This document shows, one piece after another, positions 36,189 to 43,929 of a stretch of DNA of 64,000 nucleotides. Positions within the stretch are counted from its first letter, which is position 1. Every line of letters begins with the position of its first letter. The stretch is taken from NCBI RefSeq assembly GCF_014779595.1, contig NZ_JACXZT010000002.1, positions 372,001 through 436,000 on the forward strand, read 5' to 3'. The notes below the pieces were generated by a model. The model was given only the letters and a program-made list of their open reading frames with translations, did no database searches and was not told the origin of the DNA. The DNA comes from Halomonas sp. ML-15. GTDB lineage: Bacteria; Pseudomonadota; Gammaproteobacteria; Pseudomonadales; Halomonadaceae. A program made the position numbers and the translations under genes.

Positions 36189-36965
36189 ATGTTAACGCCC
36201 AATGAACTGAAGCGCCGGCTGGCGCGCGGCGAGACGGTGCTCGGCCTGTTCGCCTCGATTCCCACGGCAGTGACCGTCGAGATGATCGGCCAGGCCGGCT
36301 TCGATTTCGTCATCCTCGATACCGAGCACACCTTGGTGAACCCTGAGACCCTGGAGCACATGCTGCGCGCCGCGGAGCTTGCCGGGCTCACCGCCCTGGT
36401 GCGGGTGTCGCGCCCCGACCCGGCCAGCGTGGTACCGCTGCTCGATGGCGGTGCCCGGGGGATAGTGCTGGCCGACGTGCGCAGCTCCGAGCCCCTGTTG
36501 GCGCTCAACGAGTGCCTGCGCTTCCATCCCCTGGGGCGGCGCAGCATGAACACTGGTCGCCCGGGGCGCTTCGGTGCTGACGATCCGGTCGACTACCTGC
36601 AACGGGCCAATGACGAGCTGATGCTGGTGCCGATGATCGAGAGCCTGGAAGGGGTAGAGAACCTTGAGGCCATCCTGCGAGTACCCGGGGTGGACATGGT
36701 GCTCGAGGGCGCGGCGGACCTGTCGCAATCGCTGGGCTTGCCCTGGCAGACCGAATCGGCGCAGGTACGCGAGGCGCTGGATCGCATCCATGCCGCCTGT
36801 CGCTGCGCCGAGGTACCGTTCTGCGCCATTCCCCGCAGCGCCGCGCGGCGTGACTATTGGCGCGAGCGGGGCGTGCACGCCTTCGTGCTGGGGGATGAAC
36901 GCGGTACCGCCTTTCGTGCCCTGCAAGCGAAGCTGACTCCCTATCGTGAGGAGGCGAGCCCATGA
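36189..36965 (+). CDS. HpcH/HpaI-fold aldolase, probable SbnG-type citrate synthase
   Basis: This 258-residue TIM-barrel protein is in the HpcH/HpaI (2-keto-3-deoxy acid aldolase) family. In staphyloferrin B synthesis SbnG uses this fold to make citrate from oxaloacetate and acetyl-CoA under low iron. Metal-binding MIESLEGVENL (Glu near 142) and VDMVLEGAADLSQSLG (Asp near 177) are intact, and the GPxDL of ordinary aldolases is changed to EGAADL. The ATG at 36189 is preferred to a GTG 3 bp earlier. It overlaps the decarboxylase gene by 4 bp. A plain aldolase is the alternative, but gene order strongly favours SbnG. Confidence 0.82.
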   Translation: MLTPNELKRRLARGETVLGLFASIPTAVTVEMIGQAGFDFVILDTEHTLVNPETLEHMLRAAELAGLTALVRVSRPDPASVVPLLDGGARGIVLADVRSSEPLLALNECLRFHPLGRRSMNTGRPGRFGADDPVDYLQRANDELMLVPMIESLEGVENLEAILRVPGVDMVLEGAADLSQSLGLPWQTESAQVREALDRIHAACRCAEVPFCAIPRSAARRDYWRERGVHAFVLGDERGTAFRALQAKLTPYREEASP

Positions 36966-38224
36966 CCAGTGTGGTCAAGATATTGCCTCGGGCGCCCTGG
37001 AACCCGCCTTCCGAAGCGGTCAGGCGTTGCCTGGCGGCACTCGGCGAGCCGGCTCCCGAGGGCGCGCGCGAGCCTGTCTGTGCCTTTGTCTATGACCTGA
37101 CGGCACTGCGCGAGCACGTTCGCGCGATGCTGGCGGGGCTGCCGCAGTCCTGCCGGCTCTATTATGCGGTCAAGGCCAACCCCGACCGGCGCCTGATCGA
37201 AACACTGGCACCCTTGGTCGCGGGCTTCGAGGCTGCCTCGATCGGCGAGATTCGCCGTATCCGCGAGGTCAGCGACTCCGTACGAGTGATCTTCGGCGGC
37301 CCCGGCAAGAAGGATACGGAGCTCGAGGAGGCACTCACCCTCGGCGTTGAGCGCATTCACGTCGAGAGCCTGCACGAACTGCGCCGGCTCAACCTGATCG
37401 CCGAGCGTCGTGGCAGGGTGGTGCCGATCCTGTTGCGGGTGAACCTGCACGATGCACTGCCCGAGGCTACTGTCACCATGGCCGGGCGGGCGACCCAGTT
37501 CGGCATCGATGAAGCGCAGGTGGAGGAGGTGATCGAGGAGGCCCAATGCAGCCCGGCGCTGCAGCTTGATGGATTCCACATGCACTCGATCTCCAACAAT
37601 CTCGATGCGCGACTGCATGCACGGCTGGTGGCCACTTACCTCTCACGGGTGCGAGGCTGGGCTGAGCGCTTTGACTTGAAGATCCGTTGCCTCGATGCCG
37701 GTGGCGGCTTTGGCGTCTCCTATGACGAGCGCCCGGACTTCGACTGGGCGGCTTTCCTCGAGGCGCTGCGTCCTCAACTCGCTGCCGACCCACTGCCCGG
37801 GGCGGAGCTGTTGTTCGAGCCGGGGCGCTACATCGCGGCCTTCTGCGGCTACTACGTTGCCGAGGTTATCGATCTCAAGCAGAGCCATGGGCGCTACTTC
37901 GCCATCCTGCGTGGCGGTACGCATCACTTCCGCTTGCCCGCTTCCTGGCAGCACGACCACCCCTTCGAGGTGCTGCCATGCCACCTTTGGCCTTATCCCT
38001 TCCCACGCCCTGAACTCAACGGTCAGCGCGTGACTCTGGCCGGTGAACTATGCACGCCGAAGGACGTGCTGGCCCGCGAGGTGGCGGTGGGGCGGCTGAG
38101 GGTGGGGGATCTGGTGCTCTTCCACCGTGCCGGCGCATACGGCTGGACCATTTCACATCACGACTTCCTGGGCCATTCCCACCCTCGGCATCTCTACCTC
38201 GACGACAAGGAGCCTGTCTCATGA
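36962..38224 (+). CDS. PLP-dependent decarboxylase, SbnH/PvsE type (fold III)
   Basis: This 420-residue alanine-racemase-fold decarboxylase is related to diaminopimelate and ornithine decarboxylases. The PLP lysine lies in YYAVKANPD (about 64-72), with HMHSISNN (about 203), the glycine loop DAGGGFGV, EPGRYI and the Cys-containing GELCTPKDVL (about 348) also seen. In staphyloferrin B synthesis SbnH decarboxylates the citryl-diaminopropionate intermediate; PvsE does the like in vibrioferrin. Overlaps of 4 bp on both sides place it firmly in the NIS operon. The actual substrate is inferred. Confidence 0.88.
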   Translation: MTSVVKILPRAPWNPPSEAVRRCLAALGEPAPEGAREPVCAFVYDLTALREHVRAMLAGLPQSCRLYYAVKANPDRRLIETLAPLVAGFEAASIGEIRRIREVSDSVRVIFGGPGKKDTELEEALTLGVERIHVESLHELRRLNLIAERRGRVVPILLRVNLHDALPEATVTMAGRATQFGIDEAQVEEVIEEAQCSPALQLDGFHMHSISNNLDARLHARLVATYLSRVRGWAERFDLKIRCLDAGGGFGVSYDERPDFDWAAFLEALRPQLAADPLPGAELLFEPGRYIAAFCGYYVAEVIDLKQSHGRYFAILRGGTHHFRLPASWQHDHPFEVLPCHLWPYPFPRPELNGQRVTLAGELCTPKDVLAREVAVGRLRVGDLVLFHRAGAYGWTISHHDFLGHSHPRHLYLDDKEPVS

Positions 38225-40182
38225 TTCCCTTTTCCTCACCGCCCGATGCAGGCGTTGCCGAGGCAGGACGCCTCGCCGAGATACGCCTGATAGGCGATCT
38301 CGTCGACACGCTGCTTGCCGAGGGCTTTCTTGACGGTCAGAGCGTCGATTGGCCGGCGTCCGATGCGTTGCCTGCCGCCCTGGCCTGGCCGCGTGGGGTA
38401 CAGTGTCTGCGCTGGTGGACGGCGCGCGAGGCGGGAGAGGTGGTGTTGATTGCGCTGCGTGGCGCGATTCTGCCGTCGTACCGGCATGTCGCGACAACCG
38501 GTGTGTTCGCGGCGAACTGTCGGGACGACGGCTATATCGTCGCCTGGAGGCGCCTGGCAGCGGTCGAGCTGCTTGAGCTTGTGGTGAAGCACTGTCTGAA
38601 CGATACCCAGCGCCAACAGCCGGGGGTGGCCAACGTCCATCGGCTGTTGCTCACCACCCTGTGGCAGACTCGCCAGTCCATCGCCGAGGCGGCGCCGCTG
38701 GATATGCCACAGGTGCACACCGCAGCAGCGAGCCTGCGTATCCACGAGCGCCGTGCCGCGCTACGTGATCGGCCTTTTCATCCGCTGGCCAAGGCCAAGG
38801 AGGGGCTCGACGAGGCGGATCATCGTTGCTATGCGGCGGAGTTTTCCCAGCCGATCCGCATGCGTTGGCTGGCCATGCGGCGAGACTGTCTGACGGCCGG
38901 GAGCAGGGCGGCGGCCGGGGCCTTGGAGCCGGTGGATCTGCTGCTGAGTGCCGCGGCGCGCAGCGAGCTGGAAGAGGAGATGGAAAGGCGTGGCTTGGAC
39001 CCTCGTCGCTACCTGGCGCTGCCGGTGCATCCCTGGCAGTTCGAGCACGGTTTGCCGCGCCATCTCGCTGCCATGCTGGCGGCACAGGAAGGCGTGGCGC
39101 TGACAACGGCTGTTGGCGACTTTACGGCAACATCGTCGCTGCGCTCGCTGGCACCGCTGGACGAGAGCCGCTTCCATCTCAAGCTGCCGATGGCGGTTTT
39201 CTCGCTGGGCGCCGCTCGCTATCTGCCGGCGGTCAAGCTGATCAACGGGGAGCGTGGTCAGACGCTGCTCGAACAGGCCAAAGCGCGGGATCCGGAACTC
39301 CAGGCGCGGCTGTACCTTTGCGATGAGCGTCGCTGGTGGTCCTACCTGCCTCAGGGCGGTGGTCTGTTCGACGATCCGCCCCGCCATTTGGGGGCACTGG
39401 CGCGGGAGTATCCGGCTGCACTGTTGGATGACCCGGCGGTGCGCCTGGTACCGATGGCGGCACTGGGCGTATCGAGCGCCCAGATGGAGCGTGCCGGAGA
39501 GCATCCCTTCGATGCATGGCGGCGGCAGCGCGGCTGGTGCGACACCGAGGCGGCGGTGATCGCCCTGTTCGGCGAAGTGTGCGAGACACTCTTCGATATC
39601 TCGCTGCGCCTCTACCGCCTGGGGCTGATGCCCGAGATTCATGGCCAGAACGCTGTGTTGGTATGCCGCGACGGTCGTCCCGAAGGGATGCTGCTGCGCG
39701 ATCACGACTCGGTGCGCCTGCATCTTCCGTGGCTCGACCGCCATGGCATCGATGATCCTCAATACCGTATTCGCCCAGGCTATGCGAACAGCCTTTACAA
39801 CGACACTCCAGAGGACTTGCTGTTCTACCTCCAGACCCTGGGCATCCAGGTCAACCTGCTGGCCATCGTCGAGAGCCTGACGCGGCATCATGCTCACCTT
39901 GGCCTGGCAGAGGCGCGGCTATGGCAGGAGATACATGTCCGCCTGGAGGCGCGAATTGCGTCGCTGCCGTTTGATACCGCGCAGCGACGTACCCTGCATG
40001 CCGTGCTGTTCGAAGCGTCGCGTTGGCCGCTGAAGTGCGTGCTGCGACCGCTGTTCGAACAGCAGGGTGTGCCTGGCAGCATGCCTTCGGGCAAGTCGAG
40101 TCTGCCCAACCCGTTCCACGCGGCAATGCTGGGCAGCCGGGGGCGGGAAGGTGCGTGCGTTGTCGGGGCTGAACCTGTATAA
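38221..40182 (+). CDS. NIS siderophore synthetase 3 (IucA/IucC family)
   Basis: This third synthetase of 653 residues starts at ATG 38221 inside the decarboxylase stop codon; an in-frame extension to 38050 lies within the upstream gene and is rejected. Motifs include RPFHPLAKAKEGL (about 182-194), LPVHPWQFEH (about 271), FTATSSLRSL, MPEIHGQNAVLV (about 470) and the C-terminal FEQQG-type end. The HPLAKAK variant sets it apart from the other two, as is usual when one synthetase has a different acyl substrate. It ends 24 bp before the binding-protein gene. Confidence 0.92.
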   Translation: MIPFSSPPDAGVAEAGRLAEIRLIGDLVDTLLAEGFLDGQSVDWPASDALPAALAWPRGVQCLRWWTAREAGEVVLIALRGAILPSYRHVATTGVFAANCRDDGYIVAWRRLAAVELLELVVKHCLNDTQRQQPGVANVHRLLLTTLWQTRQSIAEAAPLDMPQVHTAAASLRIHERRAALRDRPFHPLAKAKEGLDEADHRCYAAEFSQPIRMRWLAMRRDCLTAGSRAAAGALEPVDLLLSAAARSELEEEMERRGLDPRRYLALPVHPWQFEHGLPRHLAAMLAAQEGVALTTAVGDFTATSSLRSLAPLDESRFHLKLPMAVFSLGAARYLPAVKLINGERGQTLLEQAKARDPELQARLYLCDERRWWSYLPQGGGLFDDPPRHLGALAREYPAALLDDPAVRLVPMAALGVSSAQMERAGEHPFDAWRRQRGWCDTEAAVIALFGEVCETLFDISLRLYRLGLMPEIHGQNAVLVCRDGRPEGMLLRDHDSVRLHLPWLDRHGIDDPQYRIRPGYANSLYNDTPEDLLFYLQTLGIQVNLLAIVESLTRHHAHLGLAEARLWQEIHVRLEARIASLPFDTAQRRTLHAVLFEASRWPLKCVLRPLFEQQGVPGSMPSGKSSLPNPFHAAMLGSRGREGACVVGAEPV

Positions 40183-40206
40183 AGGGGCCGACTTTCGAAA
40201 TGACGA

Positions 40207-41175
40207 ATGATTCTCATGCTCTTCTTGTGCGCCTGCCGCCGCGTCATCACCTTGCTGCTGACGGGATGCCTGACCGTGATGGCTCATGCCGAGACGACAC
40301 GCAGCGTCGGACACGCCTTGGGTGAGGCACGCATCGAGGGCCAGCCCCAGCGTATCGTGACGCTCTACCAGGGGGCCACGGATACCGCGCTGGCGCTGGG
40401 GCTCGAGCCGGTGGGGGTGGTCGAGTCGTGGCTCGAGCCCCCCATGTATCGCTACCTGCGCGACGAGCTGTCCGCGGAAGTGCGCTACCTGGGGCTGGAG
40501 ACCCAGCCGGACCTGGAGGCGGTGGCGGGGCTCGCGCCCGACCTGATTGTTGGCGCCCGCTACCGCCATGCCGGGGTCTACCCGCTGCTGTCGCGTATCG
40601 CGCCTACGCTGATTGCCGATAGTGCCCATGATTTCGAGACCATGCTCGAGCTTATGGGCGAGGCCACTGGTCGCGAGGCCGAGGCCCGGGCGCTGCTCGC
40701 CGGCTGGCGGGTTCGTGTGGCCGACTTTCGCTGCCGTGTCGAGGCCCGGCTGGGCGATGCCTGGCCTCAGCGGGTCTCGGTGGTCAGCTTCCGCGGTGAC
40801 CACGTGCGTCTCTACTACGATGGCTTTGCCCGAAGCGTCCTCGATCAGTTGGGATTTCTGCGTCCGGCAGGCCAACAGGGCAGCGGCTGGGGCATCAAGC
40901 TGGTCAGCCGTGAAACCCTGCCGGCCCTGGATGCCGATGCGATCTTCGTGTTCATGCGCGACGATGCGGCGGTGGCCGAGCTGCATCGCGAGTGGACGGC
41001 ACACCCACTGTGGCATCGTCTCGAGGCGGTCGAGCGGGAGCGGGTCTATTACGTTGATCCGGTGATCTGGAGCATGGGCGCCGGCATCCTGGCCGCCCAT
41101 CGGCTACTCGACGAACTCTATGATCACTACGAGCTGGACGATAGCGTGCGCCAAGGAGAAGGTGCGCCATGCTGA
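40207..41175 (+). CDS. Iron-siderophore ABC substrate-binding protein (FecB/FepB type)
   Basis: This 322-residue class III periplasmic binding protein has a signal sequence of about 28 residues ending AHAE. RIVTLYQGATDTALALGLEPVGVVE and the LETQPDLEAVAGLAPDLIVG block are typical of ferrisiderophore receptors. The start region ATGATTCTCATG resembles part of a Fur site, and ATG 40216 is an alternative start; ribosome sites for both are weak. It overlaps the first permease by 7 bp and closes the link between biosynthesis and uptake of the same siderophore. Confidence 0.9.
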   Translation: MILMLFLCACRRVITLLLTGCLTVMAHAETTRSVGHALGEARIEGQPQRIVTLYQGATDTALALGLEPVGVVESWLEPPMYRYLRDELSAEVRYLGLETQPDLEAVAGLAPDLIVGARYRHAGVYPLLSRIAPTLIADSAHDFETMLELMGEATGREAEARALLAGWRVRVADFRCRVEARLGDAWPQRVSVVSFRGDHVRLYYDGFARSVLDQLGFLRPAGQQGSGWGIKLVSRETLPALDADAIFVFMRDDAAVAELHREWTAHPLWHRLEAVERERVYYVDPVIWSMGAGILAAHRLLDELYDHYELDDSVRQGEGAPC

Positions 41176-42173
41176 CGACCCCCTCAGCCAGGTTGCTTGG
41201 GCTGATTGCCGGGGCGCTGTTGGCGCTTGCCGCCGGCTTGGCCAGCCTGGCACTGGGCGCCACTGCGATGGCCCCGGCCACCCTGGTGGAGGCCTTTCTC
41301 GCGCCCGACCCGGGGTCGGTGCAGCACCTGATCCTGCGTACCGAACGTCTGCCACGCGCGCTGATCGCTGCCGTGGTGGGGGCCAGCCTGGCGGTGGCCG
41401 GCGCCTTGATGCAGACCTTGACGCGCAACGCCCTGGCGGCACCGAGCATCCTCGGCATCAACGCCGGTGCCATGTGCTTCGTGGTGGTGGCGAGCAGTGT
41501 CTTCGCCCTGCGCTCCCCCTTGGCGCTGGCCTGGGTGGCCTTCCTCGGCGCCCTGGTAGCGGCACTGTTGGTCGCGCTGCTGGGGCGAGGGCGCGATGGC
41601 ATCTTCTCGCCGGTGCGGGTGGTACTGGGCGGAGTGGCGGTCACGGCCTTGTTCGTCTCGCTGGCCCAGGGGCTCTTGATCGTCGACCAGGAGGGCTTCG
41701 AGAGCCTGCTGCTGTGGCTGGCGGGCTCGGTGGCGGGGCGTAGCCTGGACATGCTGCTGCCGCTGCTACCGTTCTTCATGGCCGCCGCTGCTGTCTGCCT
41801 GCTGCTGGTGCGTCAGCTCAACCTGCTGGTGCTGGACGACGAGGTGGTCAAGGGATTGGGCCAGCGCACCGGTCGGGTCAGGCTACTGGCGGGGGCGGTT
41901 GTCATCGTGCTGGCGGGAAGTTCAGTGGCGTTGGCCGGGATGATCGGCTTCGTCGGACTGATCGTGCCGCACATGGTGCGTGCCCTGTTCGGCCGCGACC
42001 ATCGCTGGGTGCTGCCCGGCTGTGCCCTGCTAGGTGCCGGCCTGTTGCTGGGGGCCGATACTCTGGCGCGCTTCCTGATGCCGCCCCAGGAGGTGCCGGT
42101 GGGAGTAATGACGGCGCTGCTCGGCACCCCATTCTTTCTCTATCTCGCTCGCCGCCGGAGCCTGGCTCCATGA
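41169..42173 (+). CDS. Iron-siderophore ABC permease 1 (FecCD family)
   Basis: This 334-residue inner-membrane permease has the nine to ten spans of the FecCD family. The family stretch AGALMQTLTRNALAAPSILG lies near 77-96 and the cytoplasmic coupling region GMIGFVGLIVPHMVR near 256-270. It overlaps the binding-protein gene upstream and the second permease downstream (ATGA). The two permeases form a heterodimer, which needs an ATPase from elsewhere; the one at 30072 is the nearest candidate from the same Fur-controlled locus. Confidence 0.94.
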   Translation: MLTTPSARLLGLIAGALLALAAGLASLALGATAMAPATLVEAFLAPDPGSVQHLILRTERLPRALIAAVVGASLAVAGALMQTLTRNALAAPSILGINAGAMCFVVVASSVFALRSPLALAWVAFLGALVAALLVALLGRGRDGIFSPVRVVLGGVAVTALFVSLAQGLLIVDQEGFESLLLWLAGSVAGRSLDMLLPLLPFFMAAAAVCLLLVRQLNLLVLDDEVVKGLGQRTGRVRLLAGAVVIVLAGSSVALAGMIGFVGLIVPHMVRALFGRDHRWVLPGCALLGAGLLLGADTLARFLMPPQEVPVGVMTALLGTPFFLYLARRRSLAP

Positions 42174-43204
42174 GCCATCCCGTTGTCGTGCGCACGGCCA
42201 ATGGGAGATTCTCCCTGCGCCTGGAGCGCCGCCCCCTGGTGGTGACGCTGCTGCTGACCCTGGCGCTCGTGGCCAGTGCCCTGGCCTCGCTAAGCCTGGG
42301 CAGCCAGGCCACGTCGCTGGGGGCGGTGCTGGAGGCGCTGCTGTGGCCTGGGCGCAGCGATATCGCCTTGATCGTCCACGAGATCCGTCTGCCCCGGCTT
42401 GTGCTGGCCATTCTTGTCGGTGCCTGCCTGGGCGTGGCTGGACTGCTGCTTCAGGGGCTGGTGCGCAATCCCCTGGCCTCACCGGACGTGATTGGCATTA
42501 CCGGCGGCGCCTCGCTGGCGGCTGTCTGTTTCCTGGCGCTGGGCGGAACGGCGCTGGGGGACGCCTGGCTGCCGTTGGCGGCGCTGAGTGGTGCACTGCT
42601 GGTGGCGCTGGCCATCATCGCCTTGAACGGGCGCGTCGTGACGCCAGCTCGCCTGGTATTGATTGGCATCGGAATTGCCGCCGCGCTCGGAGCGGGGACC
42701 ACTCTGGTGTTGGTGCTGAGCGCCGATACCACGGCCATGCAGGCCTATGTGTGGTTGACAGGAAGTCTCTACGCTGCCCAGTGGCGCGAAGTGGCGGGAT
42801 TGGCACCTTGGGCATTGCTGGGGCTGCCATTGGCTTTGGCGTTGGCACGGCGTCTGGATGTACTGGCTCTCGGCGATGAACTGGCCGTGGGGCTGGGCAC
42901 GGCGCTGCACGGCAGCCGCCTGGCCCTGCTGCTGCTGGCCGTGGCACTGGCGGGAGCAGCGGTAGCGTTCGCTGGCGGCTTGAGCTTCGTCGGTCTGCTC
43001 GCGCCACATATTGCTCGCCGGCTGGGGGTGCGTGGCCATACCGGCCTGGTGCCGGTCACCGCCCTGGTCGGCGCGCTGATCGTGTTGCATGCCGACCTGA
43101 TGGGACGAATTGCTTTCCTGCCCCGGGACCTGCCGGCGGGTATCTTCGTCGCCGGTATCGGCGCGCCGTTTTTCGTCTATCTGCTGTATCGCTGGCGAAG
43201 CTGA
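42170..43204 (+). CDS. Iron-siderophore ABC permease 2 (FecCD family)
   Basis: This is the second permease of the pair, 344 residues. VAGLLLQGLVRNPLASPDVIG (about 88-108) and [18 protein letters not shown] (about 264-281) are the family motifs. Translation is coupled to the first permease through a 4-bp overlap. It is followed after 32 bp by the RraA-like gene. Confidence 0.94.
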   Translation: MSHPVVVRTANGRFSLRLERRPLVVTLLLTLALVASALASLSLGSQATSLGAVLEALLWPGRSDIALIVHEIRLPRLVLAILVGACLGVAGLLLQGLVRNPLASPDVIGITGGASLAAVCFLALGGTALGDAWLPLAALSGALLVALAIIALNGRVVTPARLVLIGIGIAAALGAGTTLVLVLSADTTAMQAYVWLTGSLYAAQWREVAGLAPWALLGLPLALALARRLDVLALGDELAVGLGTALHGSRLALLLLAVALAGAAVAFAGGLSFVGLLAPHIARRLGVRGHTGLVPVTALVGALIVLHADLMGRIAFLPRDLPAGIFVAGIGAPFFVYLLYRWRS

Positions 43205-43236
43205 GTGCCAGTCATCGATGACAAGGAGTCTTGCCC

Positions 43237-43860
43237 ATGTTCGCTATTCGTCCCCGGGTGGCGGGCGCTTCGCCTGAGCTTTTGGCCCGCTATCGTGAGG
43301 TGGCAACCTCTACCCTAGGACACTTCACCGACTTCGGTGCGGTGACTGATCTTGCGCCGCTACGCCGTCCCACGCGGCTACTGGGTAATGCCCTGACGGT
43401 GCGTATTCCGCACCTCGATGGCAGCGTGATCCGCCAGGCATTGGAGATGGCGGAGACAGGGGACGTGCTGGTAATCGATGTTGCCGGCGACGAGCGTCGC
43501 GCCTGCTGGGGTGAGCTGCGGACCTATGCGGCCCTGCGCAAGGGACTGGCAGGCGTGGTGACGTCTGGACGGGTGACCGATACAGCCGAGCTGATACGGC
43601 TGGGATTGCCCATCTACTCACGCGGTGCGAGCCCGCTGACCACGCGATCTCTCAAGCTGGAAGGTGAGGTCAATCTGACGGTGGCCATTGATGGCGTGGC
43701 GATCTCTCCCGGTGACTTGATCGTCGGCGATGACGATGGCCTCTATGCGTTGACTCCCGAGCGCGCGGAGGCACTGCTGGCGCCCGCGCTCGACAAACAG
43801 GCACAGGAAGCGGCGCGCCGACAGGAGTTCATGGCTTCCAATCCCGAGTGGTGGCGCTGA
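43237..43860 (+). CDS. RraA/HMG-aldolase-like protein at the end of the siderophore operon
   Basis: This 207-residue protein belongs to the RraA-like family, which includes 4-hydroxy-4-methyl-2-oxoglutarate aldolase/oxaloacetate decarboxylase and the RNase E regulator RraA. The core VLVIDVAGDERRACWGEL (77-94) is conserved. The family DGxVRD metal/substrate motif is here SGRVTD (110-115), so the usual Arg is Thr114 while Asp115 stays. AAGGAG lies 8 bases before the ATG at 43237. Its place suggests a role in handling oxaloacetate, 2-oxoglutarate or citrate building blocks, but this is inference; I know no such gene in characterised NIS clusters. Confidence 0.8.
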   Translation: MFAIRPRVAGASPELLARYREVATSTLGHFTDFGAVTDLAPLRRPTRLLGNALTVRIPHLDGSVIRQALEMAETGDVLVIDVAGDERRACWGELRTYAALRKGLAGVVTSGRVTDTAELIRLGLPIYSRGASPLTTRSLKLEGEVNLTVAIDGVAISPGDLIVGDDDGLYALTPERAEALLAPALDKQAQEAARRQEFMASNPEWWR

Positions 43861-43871
43861 GGAGAGGCAAC

Positions 43872-43896
43872 AAAAAAACGGCACCCGAGGGTGCCG
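43872..43896 (-). terminator. Intrinsic terminator of the AleB/PvuA-like receptor gene (reverse strand)
   Basis: CGGCACCC (43879-43886) and GGGTGCCG (43889-43896) form the stem. On the reverse strand it is followed by seven T (43878-43872). It lies 33 bp past the receptor stop. In the forward direction it is a hairpin without T tract behind the RraA-like gene. Confidence 0.8.
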
Positions 43897-43929
43897 CAAG
43901 TAGTAAGCCAGGCCCCGAGGGGCGAGGAA

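Noticed and set aside
31099-40182. Aerobactin or vibrioferrin cluster
   Set aside because: No IucB/IucD-type lysine acetylase or monooxygenase is present, and no PvsA-type ATP-grasp enzyme. The SbnG-like gene and three synthetases point to the staphyloferrin B type.
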